DNA of 64,000 nt from UBA5078 sp964538025. Its GTDB lineage: Bacteria; Pseudomonadota; Gammaproteobacteria; Pseudomonadales; Pseudohongiellaceae. This document shows positions 34,472 to 43,436 of the stretch, piece after piece. The position numbers and the translations under genes are program-made. Numbering within the stretch: position 1 is the stretch's first letter; every line of letters starts with the position of its first letter. The DNA lies in contig CAZICZ010000001.1 of NCBI GenBank assembly GCA_964538025.1, forward strand, positions 310,001 to 374,000, read 5' to 3'. The notes beneath the pieces were generated by a model. The model did no database searches. It saw only the letters and a list, made by a program, of their open reading frames with translations, and was not told the DNA's origin.

Positions 34472-35174
34472 GATCAGTTCCTTCGAGCACCGGGGATGGC
34501 GCGCTGTGGCGCTCATCACTGACTACTTCTCCCGCTACCAGGCGGACGGTCCGATGACATTGTTTGGCAAGGCGCTCATCATGGGTCACGAGGACGAGCG
34601 TGGTGGCATATTCCTTGTTCAGCGAAAACAACAACTCGATGACACGGGCGCCTGTCGCGCTGTCCAGGTTACCGGTTGGCTCGTCTGCAAACAGGATGCG
34701 GGCTTCGGAAGCGAACGCCCGGGCGATGGCCACGCGCTGTTGTTCGCCGCCTGACAACTGATTCGGGTAGTGGTGGCTTCTCTCGCCCAGACCGACCCGC
34801 GCCAGCAAGGCCGTGGCCTTTTCGCGCGCCTGACTGTCGTTTTTCAGCTCAATCGGCAGCATGACATTCTCGAGGGCCGTCAGGCTGGGAAGCAGCTGAA
34901 AGGATTGAAAGACAAATCCCACGAGCTGTCCGCGCAGCATGGCCCGCTGCTCTTCATCGAGCGTGCTGAGGCGGTTCCCGTCGAGAATCACTTCGCCGGA
35001 ACTCGCGGTGTCCAAGCCGGCCATGAGCCCCAGCAAGGTCGATTTTCCGGAACCAGACGCGCCGATTATTGCCACCGTCTCTGCGGCCTCCACGTCCAGT
35101 GAGACACCCTTGAGGATGACCAGCTCTCCCTCACTGGTCATCACACGCTTGCAGAGGTTTTCGATCTTGATCAT
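34461..35174 (-). CDS. ybbA: ABC transporter ATP-binding protein YbbA
   Basis: This is 237 residues from the ATG at 35174. The ATPase motifs are Walker A (GASGSGKST), Q-loop (FVFQSFQLLPSLTALENV), signature LSGGEQQR, Walker B (ILFADEPTGNLD) and the H-loop (LVTHDERLA). It belongs to the LolD/MacB/YbbA branch. The overlapping permease gene downstream and the divergent tesA gene reproduce the classical tesA-ybbA-ybbP neighbourhood. Confidence 0.92.
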   Translation of the reverse strand: MIKIENLCKRVMTSEGELVILKGVSLDVEAAETVAIIGASGSGKSTLLGLMAGLDTASSGEVILDGNRLSTLDEEQRAMLRGQLVGFVFQSFQLLPSLTALENVMLPIELKNDSQAREKATALLARVGLGERSHHYPNQLSGGEQQRVAIARAFASEARILFADEPTGNLDSATGARVIELLFSLNKEYATTLVLVTHDERLAKQCHRTVRLVAGEVVSDERHSAPSPVLEGTDHAH

Positions 35175-35417
35175 AAAAAGCAGCCTTGCCTGAGCAGATT
35201 GTTGTCGTGAATGGTTCTTATTACGACGCACACGCCCAAACCGGTTCATTGCCGTGGCGGGCCCGTTTTCGCCGTGAGTGACAAGACCGCGACTTTAGCC
35301 CAAACCTGTCCAGAGAGTCGAACCTTTCCCCGTGCGGTCAGTGCGCTCACCGGCGCAAGGATTGAATAAGCACAGGGGAAGCATTACATTCGTGACGACT
35401 TGCAGACCGAAGGATAG

Positions 35418-36089
35418 ATGATATCTCCCATGAACCGTTTCTCTTCCCGCATGCGCCTGACACCTCCCCTCTGGCTGGTCCTGTTCCTGTGGCTGCCCTC
35501 TTTCGGGCACGCTCAGGCGCACTCGCCCACGATTCTCGTTTTCGGAGATAGCCTGAGCGCAGGCTATCGCATGGAGCAGGAACAGGGCTGGGTGCATTTG
35601 CTGGGGGAGCGAATCCAGTCACTCGGGCTGAATTACGAGGTCGTCAATGCGAGTGTGAGTGGAGAGACAACGGACGGCGGCCTCTCCCGCCTGCCTGCGA
35701 CGCTTGACACCCACTCCCCTGCCATCGTGATTCTTGAACTCGGAGGAAATGACGGCTTGCGTGGCCTGCCGGTCGCCAACATCAAACAGAACCTGACGAC
35801 CATGGTGGAAATGAGCCGTGCGGCGGGCGCCACTGTCATTCTGGCGGGCATCCAGATTCCGCCCAATTACGGACCGCGCTACACCGGCCCCTTCACGGCG
35901 CAATTTGCGGAAATTGCGCAAGCCTATTCCCTGCCCTTCATTCCCTTTTTAATCGACGGTATCGCCCAGCGGGCCGAATTGATGCAGAACGACGGCATTC
36001 ACCCCACCGCCGAGGCGCAGCCCTTGGTGCTGGACAATGTGTGGCCGGTGCTTGAGCAGGTCATCGCCGCACAGCCTCCTCAAAGCTAA
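35418..36089 (+). CDS. tesA: SGNH lysophospholipase/arylesterase TesA
   Basis: This is 223 residues with a signal peptide (PPLWLVLFLWLPSFGHAQA). SGNH blocks are intact: block I GDSLSAGY (Ser), block III ELGGNDGLRG (Gly-Asn) and block V DGIHPTAEAQ (Asp, His). TesA is a periplasmic thioesterase I/protease I/lysophospholipase L1. AGGA lies just upstream of the ATG at 35418; an ATG at 35430 is possible. It is divergent from ybbA with a 243-base shared region, in which I see no clear motif. Confidence 0.92.
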   Translation: MISPMNRFSSRMRLTPPLWLVLFLWLPSFGHAQAHSPTILVFGDSLSAGYRMEQEQGWVHLLGERIQSLGLNYEVVNASVSGETTDGGLSRLPATLDTHSPAIVILELGGNDGLRGLPVANIKQNLTTMVEMSRAAGATVILAGIQIPPNYGPRYTGPFTAQFAEIAQAYSLPFIPFLIDGIAQRAELMQNDGIHPTAEAQPLVLDNVWPVLEQVIAAQPPQS

Positions 36090-36119
36090 GGGCCTGCGGG
36101 GACACTCCCCCGCAAGCCC
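36090..36119. terminator. imperfect hairpin after tesA
   Basis: GGGC-C-T-GCGGGG (36090-36101) pairs with CCCCGC-A-A-GCCC (36108-36119), with one C:A mismatch. It begins directly at the tesA stop codon and lies between convergent genes. The following sequence is only weakly T-rich. Confidence 0.5.
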
Positions 36120-36152
36120 TTGCTTCTCTCCCTTGTTGCTCGGCGAATTTCC

Positions 36153-36740
36153 TTACTTGTAGTGATTGCGTCGACCGCGCTCGTCGCGCTCGTCCCGGTA
36201 ACGCCGGTTGTCGTGGCGATCATGGTGATCGTGGCGTGAGGATTTTCGGTAATCGTGGGAAATCCCGAAGGGGCCATAGTCGGGCCGTCCGTTGAACACG
36301 ATCACGGGATCGCCGTAGCGAGACGGGCTGTCCCACGCGTTGCGATGTCGACTCCAGCCCATATCCAACTCGCGGTATGCCAGGCTGATGCTCAGGATGC
36401 TGTTCTCGAGCGACCAGGTATACGGCGTGAACCGGGTGGTGTGATAGTGCCGGTCAAAACGGCGGTAGTGGGAGCTCAGGGCATCGTAACGGGACTGCAC
36501 ATAGCGGTGCTCATAGCGCCCCTCCACGGCATCGCGAAACAGGCGCGCCTCCCGGGCCAAGGCTTCGGCTTCCCGGTACAGGTCCCGATGCGCACGCTCT
36601 CCACGCAAGGAATACGCAATCTCGCGGCTGATCGCTTCCAGTTCTCTGGCCTGATAGCGCAGGGAGACGTCCGAGGCGTTGACCTGCAGACTGAACAGAA
36701 CAGTGAAAACACACAGGGAAATGGCATGTAAGGGTTTCAT
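36153..36740 (-). CDS. exported protein with His/Arg-rich tail, unknown function
   Basis: This 195-residue protein has a signal peptide (AISLCVFTVLFSLQVNAS) and a mature helical N-half (RELEAISREIAYSLRGERAHRDLYREAEALAREARLFRD). Aromatic/His-rich segments (HRYVQSRYDALSSHYRRFDRHYHTTRF) lead to a C-terminal 35 residues dominated by His, Arg and Asp (SSRHDHHDRHDNRRYRDE). The tail could bind metal or nucleic acid, but no family is recognised. It is convergent with tesA, with 63 bases between. Confidence 0.6.
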   Translation of the reverse strand: MKPLHAISLCVFTVLFSLQVNASDVSLRYQARELEAISREIAYSLRGERAHRDLYREAEALAREARLFRDAVEGRYEHRYVQSRYDALSSHYRRFDRHYHTTRFTPYTWSLENSILSISLAYRELDMGWSRHRNAWDSPSRYGDPVIVFNGRPDYGPFGISHDYRKSSRHDHHDRHDNRRYRDERDERGRRNHYK

Positions 36741-36855
36741 ACGTGGACTCCTTTATGAGGCTCCGGATGTGGGGAGCACCTGTCGATCCAAGAGGCTTTA
36801 TTGCCTTCTGAATCCGAGTCTACGCCGTGCAGATGAACTCGAGCTGAACGTCCCC

Positions 36856-37599
36856 TCAGCTCGTCAATGCTGCCTCGCCGGTGATGGCGTGGTAGCGCGC
36901 AATGACTGCGTCGATGCCTTGGTAAAGCGCTTCGACGACCAGGGCATGTCCGATGGACACCTCCAGAATGTCCGGAATTTCGAGAAAATGCGCAAGATTG
37001 TGCAGATCAAGATCGTGGCCGGCATTCATGCCCAGCCCCAGAGCCCTGGCACGCGTGGCCGTGGCGACATACTCGGAAAACACGGCCTCCTGGAAATCGG
37101 TGCCAAAGGCCGCCGCATAACGCTCGGTGTACAGCTCAATCCGATCCGCACCGGTTGCGGGAACATGCTCGACCAGCGCCGGCACCGGGTCCAGAAACAG
37201 GCTGACGCGCACCCCCGCGCGATGCAGGCGCGCAACGACCTCGTGCAGTCGCCCCGCCTCGGCCAGCACATCCCAGCCATGGTCGGAGGTCAGTTGCTCA
37301 GGCGCATCGGGCACCAGTGTGCATTGCGCAGGCTTCACACGCTCCACCAGGGCCAGAAACTCCTCGGAGGGATAGCCCTCGATGTTGAACTCCACCCCCG
37401 GATAATCCTTCAGCAAGGCCGTAATCTCCACCACGTCCTGACGCGTCACATGGCGCTCATCCTGACGCGGATGCACGGTGATCCCCTTCACGCCCAGGGC
37501 GAGCAGATGGCGGATGAAGCCCAGCACATCCGGAAAATTGCGCCCCCGGGAATTACGCAGCAGGGCGATCTTGTTCACATTGACACTCAGGACAGTCAT
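36856..37599 (-). CDS. pdxJ: pyridoxine 5'-phosphate synthase
   Basis: This 247-residue TIM-barrel protein matches PdxJ: LSVNVNKIALLRNSRG, GITVHPRQDERHVTRQDV, EFNIEGYPSEEFLALV, CTLVPDAPEQLTSDHGWD, IELYTERYAAAF and GMNAGHDLDLHNLAHF, then SIGHALVVEAL. It condenses 1-deoxy-D-xylulose 5-phosphate with 3-amino-2-oxopropyl phosphate. It is last in a probable bcp-hydrolase-pdxJ operon, 27 bases after the hydrolase. Confidence 0.94.
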   Translation of the reverse strand: MTVLSVNVNKIALLRNSRGRNFPDVLGFIRHLLALGVKGITVHPRQDERHVTRQDVVEITALLKDYPGVEFNIEGYPSEEFLALVERVKPAQCTLVPDAPEQLTSDHGWDVLAEAGRLHEVVARLHRAGVRVSLFLDPVPALVEHVPATGADRIELYTERYAAAFGTDFQEAVFSEYVATATRARALGLGMNAGHDLDLHNLAHFLEIPDILEVSIGHALVVEALYQGIDAVIARYHAITGEAALTS

Positions 37600-37626
37600 G
37601 ACACTCCGGGACCTCGGGTCGGTCGC

Positions 37627-38415
37627 TCAGGTGGGTTCCGCTACAGCGGTACCCGGGGATAAAAACGAATGCACTATCCGGTAAAACGTCTGCGGCTTTT
37701 CTGCATGAAGCCAGTGCCCGGTGTGCTGAATGATCTTGACGCTCGCGTTCGGAAAACGCTGCAAAATGGCGTCACGGTGTTTTTCAGTAATATAGTTCGA
37801 CAAGGCCCCTTTCACAAACAGCACAGGCCCCTCGAACTGCCCTTCGGATGGCGGCGGTTCCCGCAAACGATCATAACTCGCCTTCAATACCGGCAGGTTG
37901 ATGCGCCAGCGGAAGCCGCTGGCGTCCTTGATCAGATTCGTCAGCAGAAATTGGCGCACCAGTTCATCGGGCTCATAGGCGGCAAGAATGACATCCGCCT
38001 CGGTGCGAGTGGTAATGCGGGACAGGTCGATGGCCTCCAGGCCGGCGAGAATACTGTCGTGCTGTCCGCGGTACTGGACCGGTGCGATATCGGCGACCAC
38101 CAGGCGGTCGATGCGCTCCGGGGCCGACAGCGCGACTTGCATCGCCGTCTTTCCCCCCATCGAGTGTCCCAGCAAGTGGCAGCGCTGAATCCGGTGTGCA
38201 TCCATAAACTCGAGCACGTCCTGCGCCATGTGCGCATAGTCCATGACATCACTGTGGTCGGAGCCGCCGTGATTGCGCAGGTCGAGACCGATCACCGCAA
38301 AATCCTTCGCGAACTGGCGACACTGCCATCCCCAGTTACCGAGACTGCCGAACAGGCCATGCATGACCAGCAGCGTGTCGCCCTCGGTGGAGTATTGTTT
38401 GAAATTCAGTCTCAC
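37627..38415 (-). CDS. alpha/beta-fold hydrolase (YbfF-like esterase)
   Basis: This is 262 residues from the GTG at 38415, four bases after the bcp stop. LLVMHGLFGSLGNW supplies the oxyanion region, LLGHSMGGKTAMQ the nucleophile Ser, and TGHWLHAEKP the catalytic His. DLRNHGGSDHSDVMDY fits the YbfF subgroup. Substrate is unknown; YbfF relatives hydrolyse short acyl esters. It lies between bcp and pdxJ and is probably co-transcribed with both. Confidence 0.83.
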   Translation of the reverse strand: MRLNFKQYSTEGDTLLVMHGLFGSLGNWGWQCRQFAKDFAVIGLDLRNHGGSDHSDVMDYAHMAQDVLEFMDAHRIQRCHLLGHSMGGKTAMQVALSAPERIDRLVVADIAPVQYRGQHDSILAGLEAIDLSRITTRTEADVILAAYEPDELVRQFLLTNLIKDASGFRWRINLPVLKASYDRLREPPPSEGQFEGPVLFVKGALSNYITEKHRDAILQRFPNASVKIIQHTGHWLHAEKPQTFYRIVHSFLSPGTAVAEPT

Positions 38416-38419
38416 CGAC

Positions 38420-38890
38420 TTACCGCCCGGCCCTGAGCAGGGCCAGCACATCGCTGTGATGGGTTTTGGTTGTCACCTTGTCCATCACATGGACGAGCCG
38501 GCCGTCGGGGTTGATCAGGAAACTGGTGCGCAAAATGCCCATGAATTCACGCCCCATGAACTTCTTCAGTCCCCAGACTCCGTACTGCTCGGCGACGGCA
38601 TGGGACTCGTCCGAGAGCAGAGTAAAGGGCAGCGCATCCCTTTCGGCAAACTTCTTCAGACGGGCGACCGGGTCCGGACTGATGGCCAGCACCACGGTAT
38701 TGAGTGCCTCGAGTTCACTGGCCACATCCCGCAGTCCGCAGGCCTGCACGGTGCATCCCGGAGTCATGGCCTTGGGGTAGAAGTACACCAGCACGTGTCG
38801 GCCACGCAGGTCTTTCAGAGACACGGGCGTCCCGTTCTGATCCGGCAAACGAAAGTCCGGGGCCAGTGTGCCAGTGGTAGGAAAGGGCAT
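38420..38890 (-). CDS. bcp: thioredoxin-dependent peroxiredoxin Bcp
   Basis: This is 156 residues from the ATG at 38890, with CAGGAG upstream. The peroxidatic Cys is C46 in MTPGCTVQACGLRD and the resolving Cys is C51, as in 2-Cys atypical Bcp. Flanking motifs PDFRLPDQNG and LVYFYPKAMTPGC are typical. Bcp reduces peroxides with thioredoxin. It is the first gene of a three-gene unit with the hydrolase and pdxJ, and is divergent from cobB. Confidence 0.93.
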   Translation of the reverse strand: MPFPTTGTLAPDFRLPDQNGTPVSLKDLRGRHVLVYFYPKAMTPGCTVQACGLRDVASELEALNTVVLAISPDPVARLKKFAERDALPFTLLSDESHAVAEQYGVWGLKKFMGREFMGILRTSFLINPDGRLVHVMDKVTTKTHHSDVLALLRAGR

Positions 38891-39018
38891 GTTCAAACTC
38901 CTGTTATAGGGCCAAAAGGGCGTGGTCATTATAGACCGGGAGAGCGACGCCGTCATACCGCGAAGAAGCGCGCGGCGGCTTCCGGGAGAACAAAGACTTC
39001 ATGCTAGAATCCGCCGCT

Positions 39019-39729
39019 ATGAGACGCCCCATCACTTCCATTGTTGTGCTGACCGGTGCCGGAATTTCCGCAGAGTCCGGCATCAGCACATTTCGCGCAA
39101 GCGATGGGCTTTGGGAAAATCACCGCATCGAAGACGTCGCGACGCCGCAAGGGTTTGAGCGCAATCCGCAGCTCGTGCACCACTTCTACAACGCCCGCCG
39201 CAGACAATTATTGCAGCCCTCGGTACGCCCCAATGCCGCGCACAGCGCGCTCGCCCGTCTGGAGCATCAATTCCCGGGAGAGGTGCTGATCGTGACGCAG
39301 AATGTGGACAATCTTCACGAGCGCGCCGGCAACCGCAATCTGATTCACATGCACGGGGAATTACTCAAGATGCGGTGTCAGGTAAGCCACCTGATTTTTG
39401 ATATTCGTGAGGATCTGGGGTTCGACACGGTGTGCCGCTGCTGTGGACAACCGGGAAATCTCCGTCCCCATATTGTGTGGTTTGGCGAAATGCCACTGGA
39501 AATGCCGCGCATTACCCGGGCGCTGGAGAAATGCGACCTGTTCCTGTCGATTGGCACCTCTGGCAATGTGTATCCCGCCGCCGGCTTTTATCAAAGTGCC
39601 AAATCCCGTGGTGCGCATACCGTCGAGCTGAACCTTGATCCTACGGCATCGCATTTTGACGAACATCGCTACGGCAATGCCACGGATCTCGTGCCGCATT
39701 TTGTCGACTGCCTACTCAGCCCGCTCTAA
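39019..39729 (+). CDS. cobB: NAD-dependent protein deacylase CobB (sirtuin)
   Basis: This is 236 residues from the ATG at 39019; an ATG at 39001 would add six residues. Sirtuin motifs are LTGAGISAESGISTFR, TQNVDNLHERAG and the catalytic His in IHMHGEL (H112). Y57 and R60 (FYNARRRQ) are the class III residues that recognise succinyl or malonyl groups. Cys at 120, 139 and 141/142 provide the likely zinc site. CobB removes acetyl and acyl groups from lysines, with acetyl-CoA synthetase a known target. It is convergent with the thioesterase gene. Confidence 0.94.
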   Translation: MRRPITSIVVLTGAGISAESGISTFRASDGLWENHRIEDVATPQGFERNPQLVHHFYNARRRQLLQPSVRPNAAHSALARLEHQFPGEVLIVTQNVDNLHERAGNRNLIHMHGELLKMRCQVSHLIFDIREDLGFDTVCRCCGQPGNLRPHIVWFGEMPLEMPRITRALEKCDLFLSIGTSGNVYPAAGFYQSAKSRGAHTVELNLDPTASHFDEHRYGNATDLVPHFVDCLLSPL

Positions 39730-39733
39730 AAGA

Positions 39734-40129
39734 TTATAAAGGTAACAATCGTTCCAGTTCTGGCGGAAAGCAGGGCTTGCCTCGGGGGTCGATCGCGGCC
39801 ACCACAAAGCGGGCATCCATCACGGGAGTATCACTCCCTGCGAGCACAATCTTCTGCACAAACGCCATGCGCAGGCGAGAAACGCGCTCGGTGTAAAGAC
39901 TGATCCGGAATGTGTCCCCCGGTCGCAGCGAACGCCGATAATCCAGCTCCGCGCGAATCACCATGACGTGAATGCCCCTCGCCGTCAGATCGACAAAATC
40001 CACGCCGCGTGTTTTCAGAAACAGATGCCGCGCGTGTTCGAGGTAGTGCTGATACACCGCATTGTTCACGATCCCTTGCAAATCGCATTCGTAATCGCGC
40101 ACCGAAAGCTCAACGCTGAATTCCTGCAT
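39734..40129 (-). CDS. hotdog acyl-CoA thioesterase
   Basis: This 131-residue hotdog-fold protein has the 4-hydroxybenzoyl-CoA thioesterase-type motif VRDYECDLQGIVNNAVYQHYLEHAR, with the active Asp early in that segment. RAELDYRRSLRPGDTFRISLY follows. The substrate (acyl-CoA chain or other thioester) is not predictable. The stop lies five bases from the cobB stop. Confidence 0.83.
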   Translation of the reverse strand: MQEFSVELSVRDYECDLQGIVNNAVYQHYLEHARHLFLKTRGVDFVDLTARGIHVMVIRAELDYRRSLRPGDTFRISLYTERVSRLRMAFVQKIVLAGSDTPVMDARFVVAAIDPRGKPCFPPELERLLPL

Positions 40130-40249
40130 GCCTTTATCCCCTGAACACGTCGCATCTGCCGGCGATCATACCATCGGCCACGCGGGACTGGTGAGTGCAG
40201 ATGAATTTGCATAGACTCCGCAGGACACCCGCCACTCAGGATGATCCCG

Positions 40250-41824
40250 ATGCGACAGCCGACACGTCTGCCCTCTTCCTTGCGAACTCTCAGCTTGCTC
40301 CTGACTGCCGCCCTTCTGAGTCAGTGCCAGACGAGCACTGGACAGAACCCCTTTCTGGCCCAGGAGCGCAGTGTGCGCGAATTGCAGAGCGCCATGGCCA
40401 CTCGTCAGCTCAGTGCTGTCGAGCTGACGCAGCATTACCTTTCCCGCATCGAACGTCTGAACCCCACACTACGCGCCATTATTGAGGTGAATCCCGACGC
40501 GCTCGACATTGCACGCGCCTTGGATGAAGAGAGAGCAGCCGGCATAGTCCGTTCTTCCCTGCACGGTATCCCGGTCGTGCTCAAGGACAACATCGATACC
40601 GCTGACCGCATGCACACGACGGCCGGCAGTCTCGCCCTGCTCAGCGCTCCGACGCCCGCCAGCGATGCGTTTCTGGCCGCTCGCCTGCGCGAGGCCGGCG
40701 CGATCTTGCTGGCAAAAACCAACCTGAGTGAATGGGCGAATTTTCGCTCCAGCAGTGCATCGAGTGGCTGGTCGGCGCGCGGCGGGCAGACGCTAAACCC
40801 CTACGACCTGACGCGGACTCCCTGCGGATCAAGCAGCGGTTCTGCCGTCGCCGTTGCCGCTGATCTGGCGCCTCTGGCGGTAGGAACTGAAACCGATGGT
40901 TCCGTAGTTTGCCCGGCCGGACATACCAGCATTGTGGGTTTGAAACCCACACTCGGTATGATTTCACGAGGAGGCATCATCCCCATTGCCCACAGTCAGG
41001 ACACAGCAGGTCCGATGGCACGTTCGGTGGAGGACATGGCGCTTTTGTTGAACGCATTGGTCGCGGCAGATCCCGAGGATGAGATCACCACCAACATGCG
41101 GACTCGTGCGCCCCTGGATTACACCGCCTATCTGCGCCCCGATTCTCTCCGAGGAAAGCGACTGGGCGTCCAGCGCCAGCTGTTCGGCAAGGATGCCGCA
41201 CTGGATGCCTTGATGGAGGAACAGTTGCTTCTCCTGCGTGACGCCGGGGCGGAGCTAGTGGATGTGGAGATCAATCCACGGCGCAGTTTTGGCAATGCGG
41301 AAACGACGGTCCTGCTATACGAATTTAAAAATGACCTGAATAATTATCTGTACGCTCGCGGTGGTGAGATCACTTCGCTGGAGGACCTGATCCGTTTCAA
41401 TGAAGACAATGCGGCGAGTGAGATGCCCGACTTCGGGCAGGAGCTCTTTGTGCAGGCGCAGGCGACGGCGGGGCTTGGCGAAGGCGAATACCTGAGCGCG
41501 CTTGGTCTGAGCAAGGCCTACAGCCAGACCACGCTGAATGGTCTGATGCAGGAGCTGACGCTCGATGCCATTATCGGGCCGACCAACACTGTAGGATGGC
41601 TGGTCGACCCCAAAGGCGACAACACCGAAAACTATGTGGGCAGTTCGAGCCTCGCGGCGGTTTCCGGCTACCCCAATATCACGGTGCCTGCCGGGTATAT
41701 CAATGGCTTCCCGATTGGATTGTCCTTTATGGGCGCGGCGTTCTCCGAGCCTACCCTCATCGGCATTGCCTATGCCTACGAACAGCTCGGCAAGGGGCGC
41801 GTCCCTCCCGCAATGGCCGACTAG
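40250..41824 (+). CDS. exported amidase (amidase signature family)
   Basis: This is 524 residues from the ATG at 40250, nine bases after CAGGA; an ATG at 40241 overlaps that site. A hydrophobic N-terminus (RTLSLLLTAALLSQCQT) suggests export, perhaps as a lipoprotein with an unusual lipobox. The amidase-signature Ser-cisSer-Lys triad is intact: Lys in VVLKDNIDTAD, the Ser cluster in TPCGSSSGSAVAVAADL and the Ser-rich GTETDGSVVCPA. Members hydrolyse diverse amides; this export signal points to an extracellular amide or peptide. It is followed convergently by an M20 peptidase gene. Confidence 0.88.
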   Translation: MRQPTRLPSSLRTLSLLLTAALLSQCQTSTGQNPFLAQERSVRELQSAMATRQLSAVELTQHYLSRIERLNPTLRAIIEVNPDALDIARALDEERAAGIVRSSLHGIPVVLKDNIDTADRMHTTAGSLALLSAPTPASDAFLAARLREAGAILLAKTNLSEWANFRSSSASSGWSARGGQTLNPYDLTRTPCGSSSGSAVAVAADLAPLAVGTETDGSVVCPAGHTSIVGLKPTLGMISRGGIIPIAHSQDTAGPMARSVEDMALLLNALVAADPEDEITTNMRTRAPLDYTAYLRPDSLRGKRLGVQRQLFGKDAALDALMEEQLLLLRDAGAELVDVEINPRRSFGNAETTVLLYEFKNDLNNYLYARGGEITSLEDLIRFNEDNAASEMPDFGQELFVQAQATAGLGEGEYLSALGLSKAYSQTTLNGLMQELTLDAIIGPTNTVGWLVDPKGDNTENYVGSSSLAAVSGYPNITVPAGYINGFPIGLSFMGAAFSEPTLIGIAYAYEQLGKGRVPPAMAD

Positions 41825-41863
41825 ACATGCGCCCGGCGCGTGATCCCGGGCGCCGCGCTTTCA

Positions 41864-43234
41864 TCAGTTGTAGACAACGTCGCGCACGATCGCCTGCATG
41901 TCTCGAATGCCCTGGCGAAAGGCCTCAACAGAGATCCGTTCGTCATTGCCGTGCACCCCGGTGGCTTCGCCCTCCAGCGTGATGATGGGATCAAACCCGT
42001 AACTCACGATCCCGAGATCACGCGTAAAGTGGCTGTCGGTAAAGCCAGTGCTCACCGATGGCATCACACGGGAGTTCGGGTACAACTCCTTGGTAACCCG
42101 CTCGATCGAGGAAAACAGACGTGTCGTCGTGTCGGAAACGGCGGGGGTGAACGCCATGATCACACTGACCTCGACGCCGGCCGGGGCAACTAGCTCTTTC
42201 AATTCCTGGACAAACGTCTCGGAGGGCTTGTCGGGAAGAATGCGGCAGTCGAGTTCTGCCCACGCCTCTGGAGGCACAACGTTGATCTTGTTCGAGGCAT
42301 TCAGGCGCGTCATGGAACAGGTGTCACGCGTCAAAGCGTGCAAGCCCGGACTTTCCTGTTGCAGACGGGCCAGGAGTTCCGCGTCCTGAATGGCCAGCGA
42401 CATGTTGGCGAACAGCGGCGCCCACTCATCGTTTCTTCCCGCGGCCAGGCCTTTGAAATAGGTGTCCACCGGCGCAATGATACGTGGCGGGAAGGGTTGG
42501 GCGCGCATGATCGCAAGGGCATCCACGATTCGGGTCACCGAGCTGGTCGTCCGGGGTGAAGAGCCATGTCCTGGCACATCCACCGCCGTCAATCGCAACC
42601 ACACCGGAACCTTTTGCGTGACTTCCACGCCGAAGACGATTTGATCGCTCCCCCGGGCACGGGCACCGGAGCCGCCCTCGTTCAACAGAAATCCGGCTCC
42701 CTCAAAAATCTCGGGATGATGCTCGACCAGCCAGCCAACGCCAAAGGCGCCACCTGCCTCTTCATCGGCACTCGCTACAAAAATGACATCCCGGTTCAGG
42801 GGGCGTCCAGAGCGATGCAGGCTCAGGAACGCCGCCAGATGTGAAATGCCGGTGCCCTTCATGTCGCGCGCCCCCCTGCCGAGAATATAGCCGTCACGAA
42901 TCTCGCCGGATAGGGGATCAGTCGTCCAGTATTGCAGATCGGCCGGCACCACATCGGTGTGCTGCAGCAGAATCAAGGCAGGCTGGTCTCCCCCCTTCAA
43001 CCGCGCCCAGATATTGCCCCTTCCTGATGCGCTCTCTGCCGTTTCGAACGCGATGCCTTCTGCCTCAAAAATCTTCGCGTAGAAATCGACGGCGCGTGAC
43101 TCATTGCCTGGCGGATTGATGGTATCCACCTGGATATATTCGGAAAGCCAGCGGACCGCTTCATCTTCGATGGATTGCGCACTGATTTGACAGGAAAAAG
43201 TAAGCAACAGGGACATCAGGACAGAGTTACGCAT
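41864..43234 (-). CDS. exported M20-family metallopeptidase
   Basis: This is 456 residues from the ATG at 43234, with GGAG upstream and a signal peptide (SVLMSLLLTFSCQISAQS). M20 metal ligands are present: His in LLQHTDVVP, Asp in GRGARDMKG, Glu pair in ASADEEAGG and the dimerisation loop (PGHGSSPR). The C-terminal HGNDERIS supplies the last His ligand. It resembles exported carboxypeptidase-like or dipeptidase proteins. It lies downstream of the beta-lactamase-fold operon on the same strand, 202 bases away, with its own start signals. Confidence 0.87.
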   Translation of the reverse strand: MRNSVLMSLLLTFSCQISAQSIEDEAVRWLSEYIQVDTINPPGNESRAVDFYAKIFEAEGIAFETAESASGRGNIWARLKGGDQPALILLQHTDVVPADLQYWTTDPLSGEIRDGYILGRGARDMKGTGISHLAAFLSLHRSGRPLNRDVIFVASADEEAGGAFGVGWLVEHHPEIFEGAGFLLNEGGSGARARGSDQIVFGVEVTQKVPVWLRLTAVDVPGHGSSPRTTSSVTRIVDALAIMRAQPFPPRIIAPVDTYFKGLAAGRNDEWAPLFANMSLAIQDAELLARLQQESPGLHALTRDTCSMTRLNASNKINVVPPEAWAELDCRILPDKPSETFVQELKELVAPAGVEVSVIMAFTPAVSDTTTRLFSSIERVTKELYPNSRVMPSVSTGFTDSHFTRDLGIVSYGFDPIITLEGEATGVHGNDERISVEAFRQGIRDMQAIVRDVVYN

Positions 43235-43436
43235 GACAGTGACAATCTCCGGCATTTCAGAATTGTGGGTTTATAACGAGGGTTTCCCATCAGGGTGGGA
43301 ATGTCAAGTTGGAAAGCCCTTCCGAGGGGAATCGATAGCACGCATAGGCGCCTCAGAATACAGTGTGACCATAGGCGCACTGACACCGTGCACAGTGATG
43401 CGCCGTGGTGCGCTCAGCGTTTACACGCGGAAAAGT

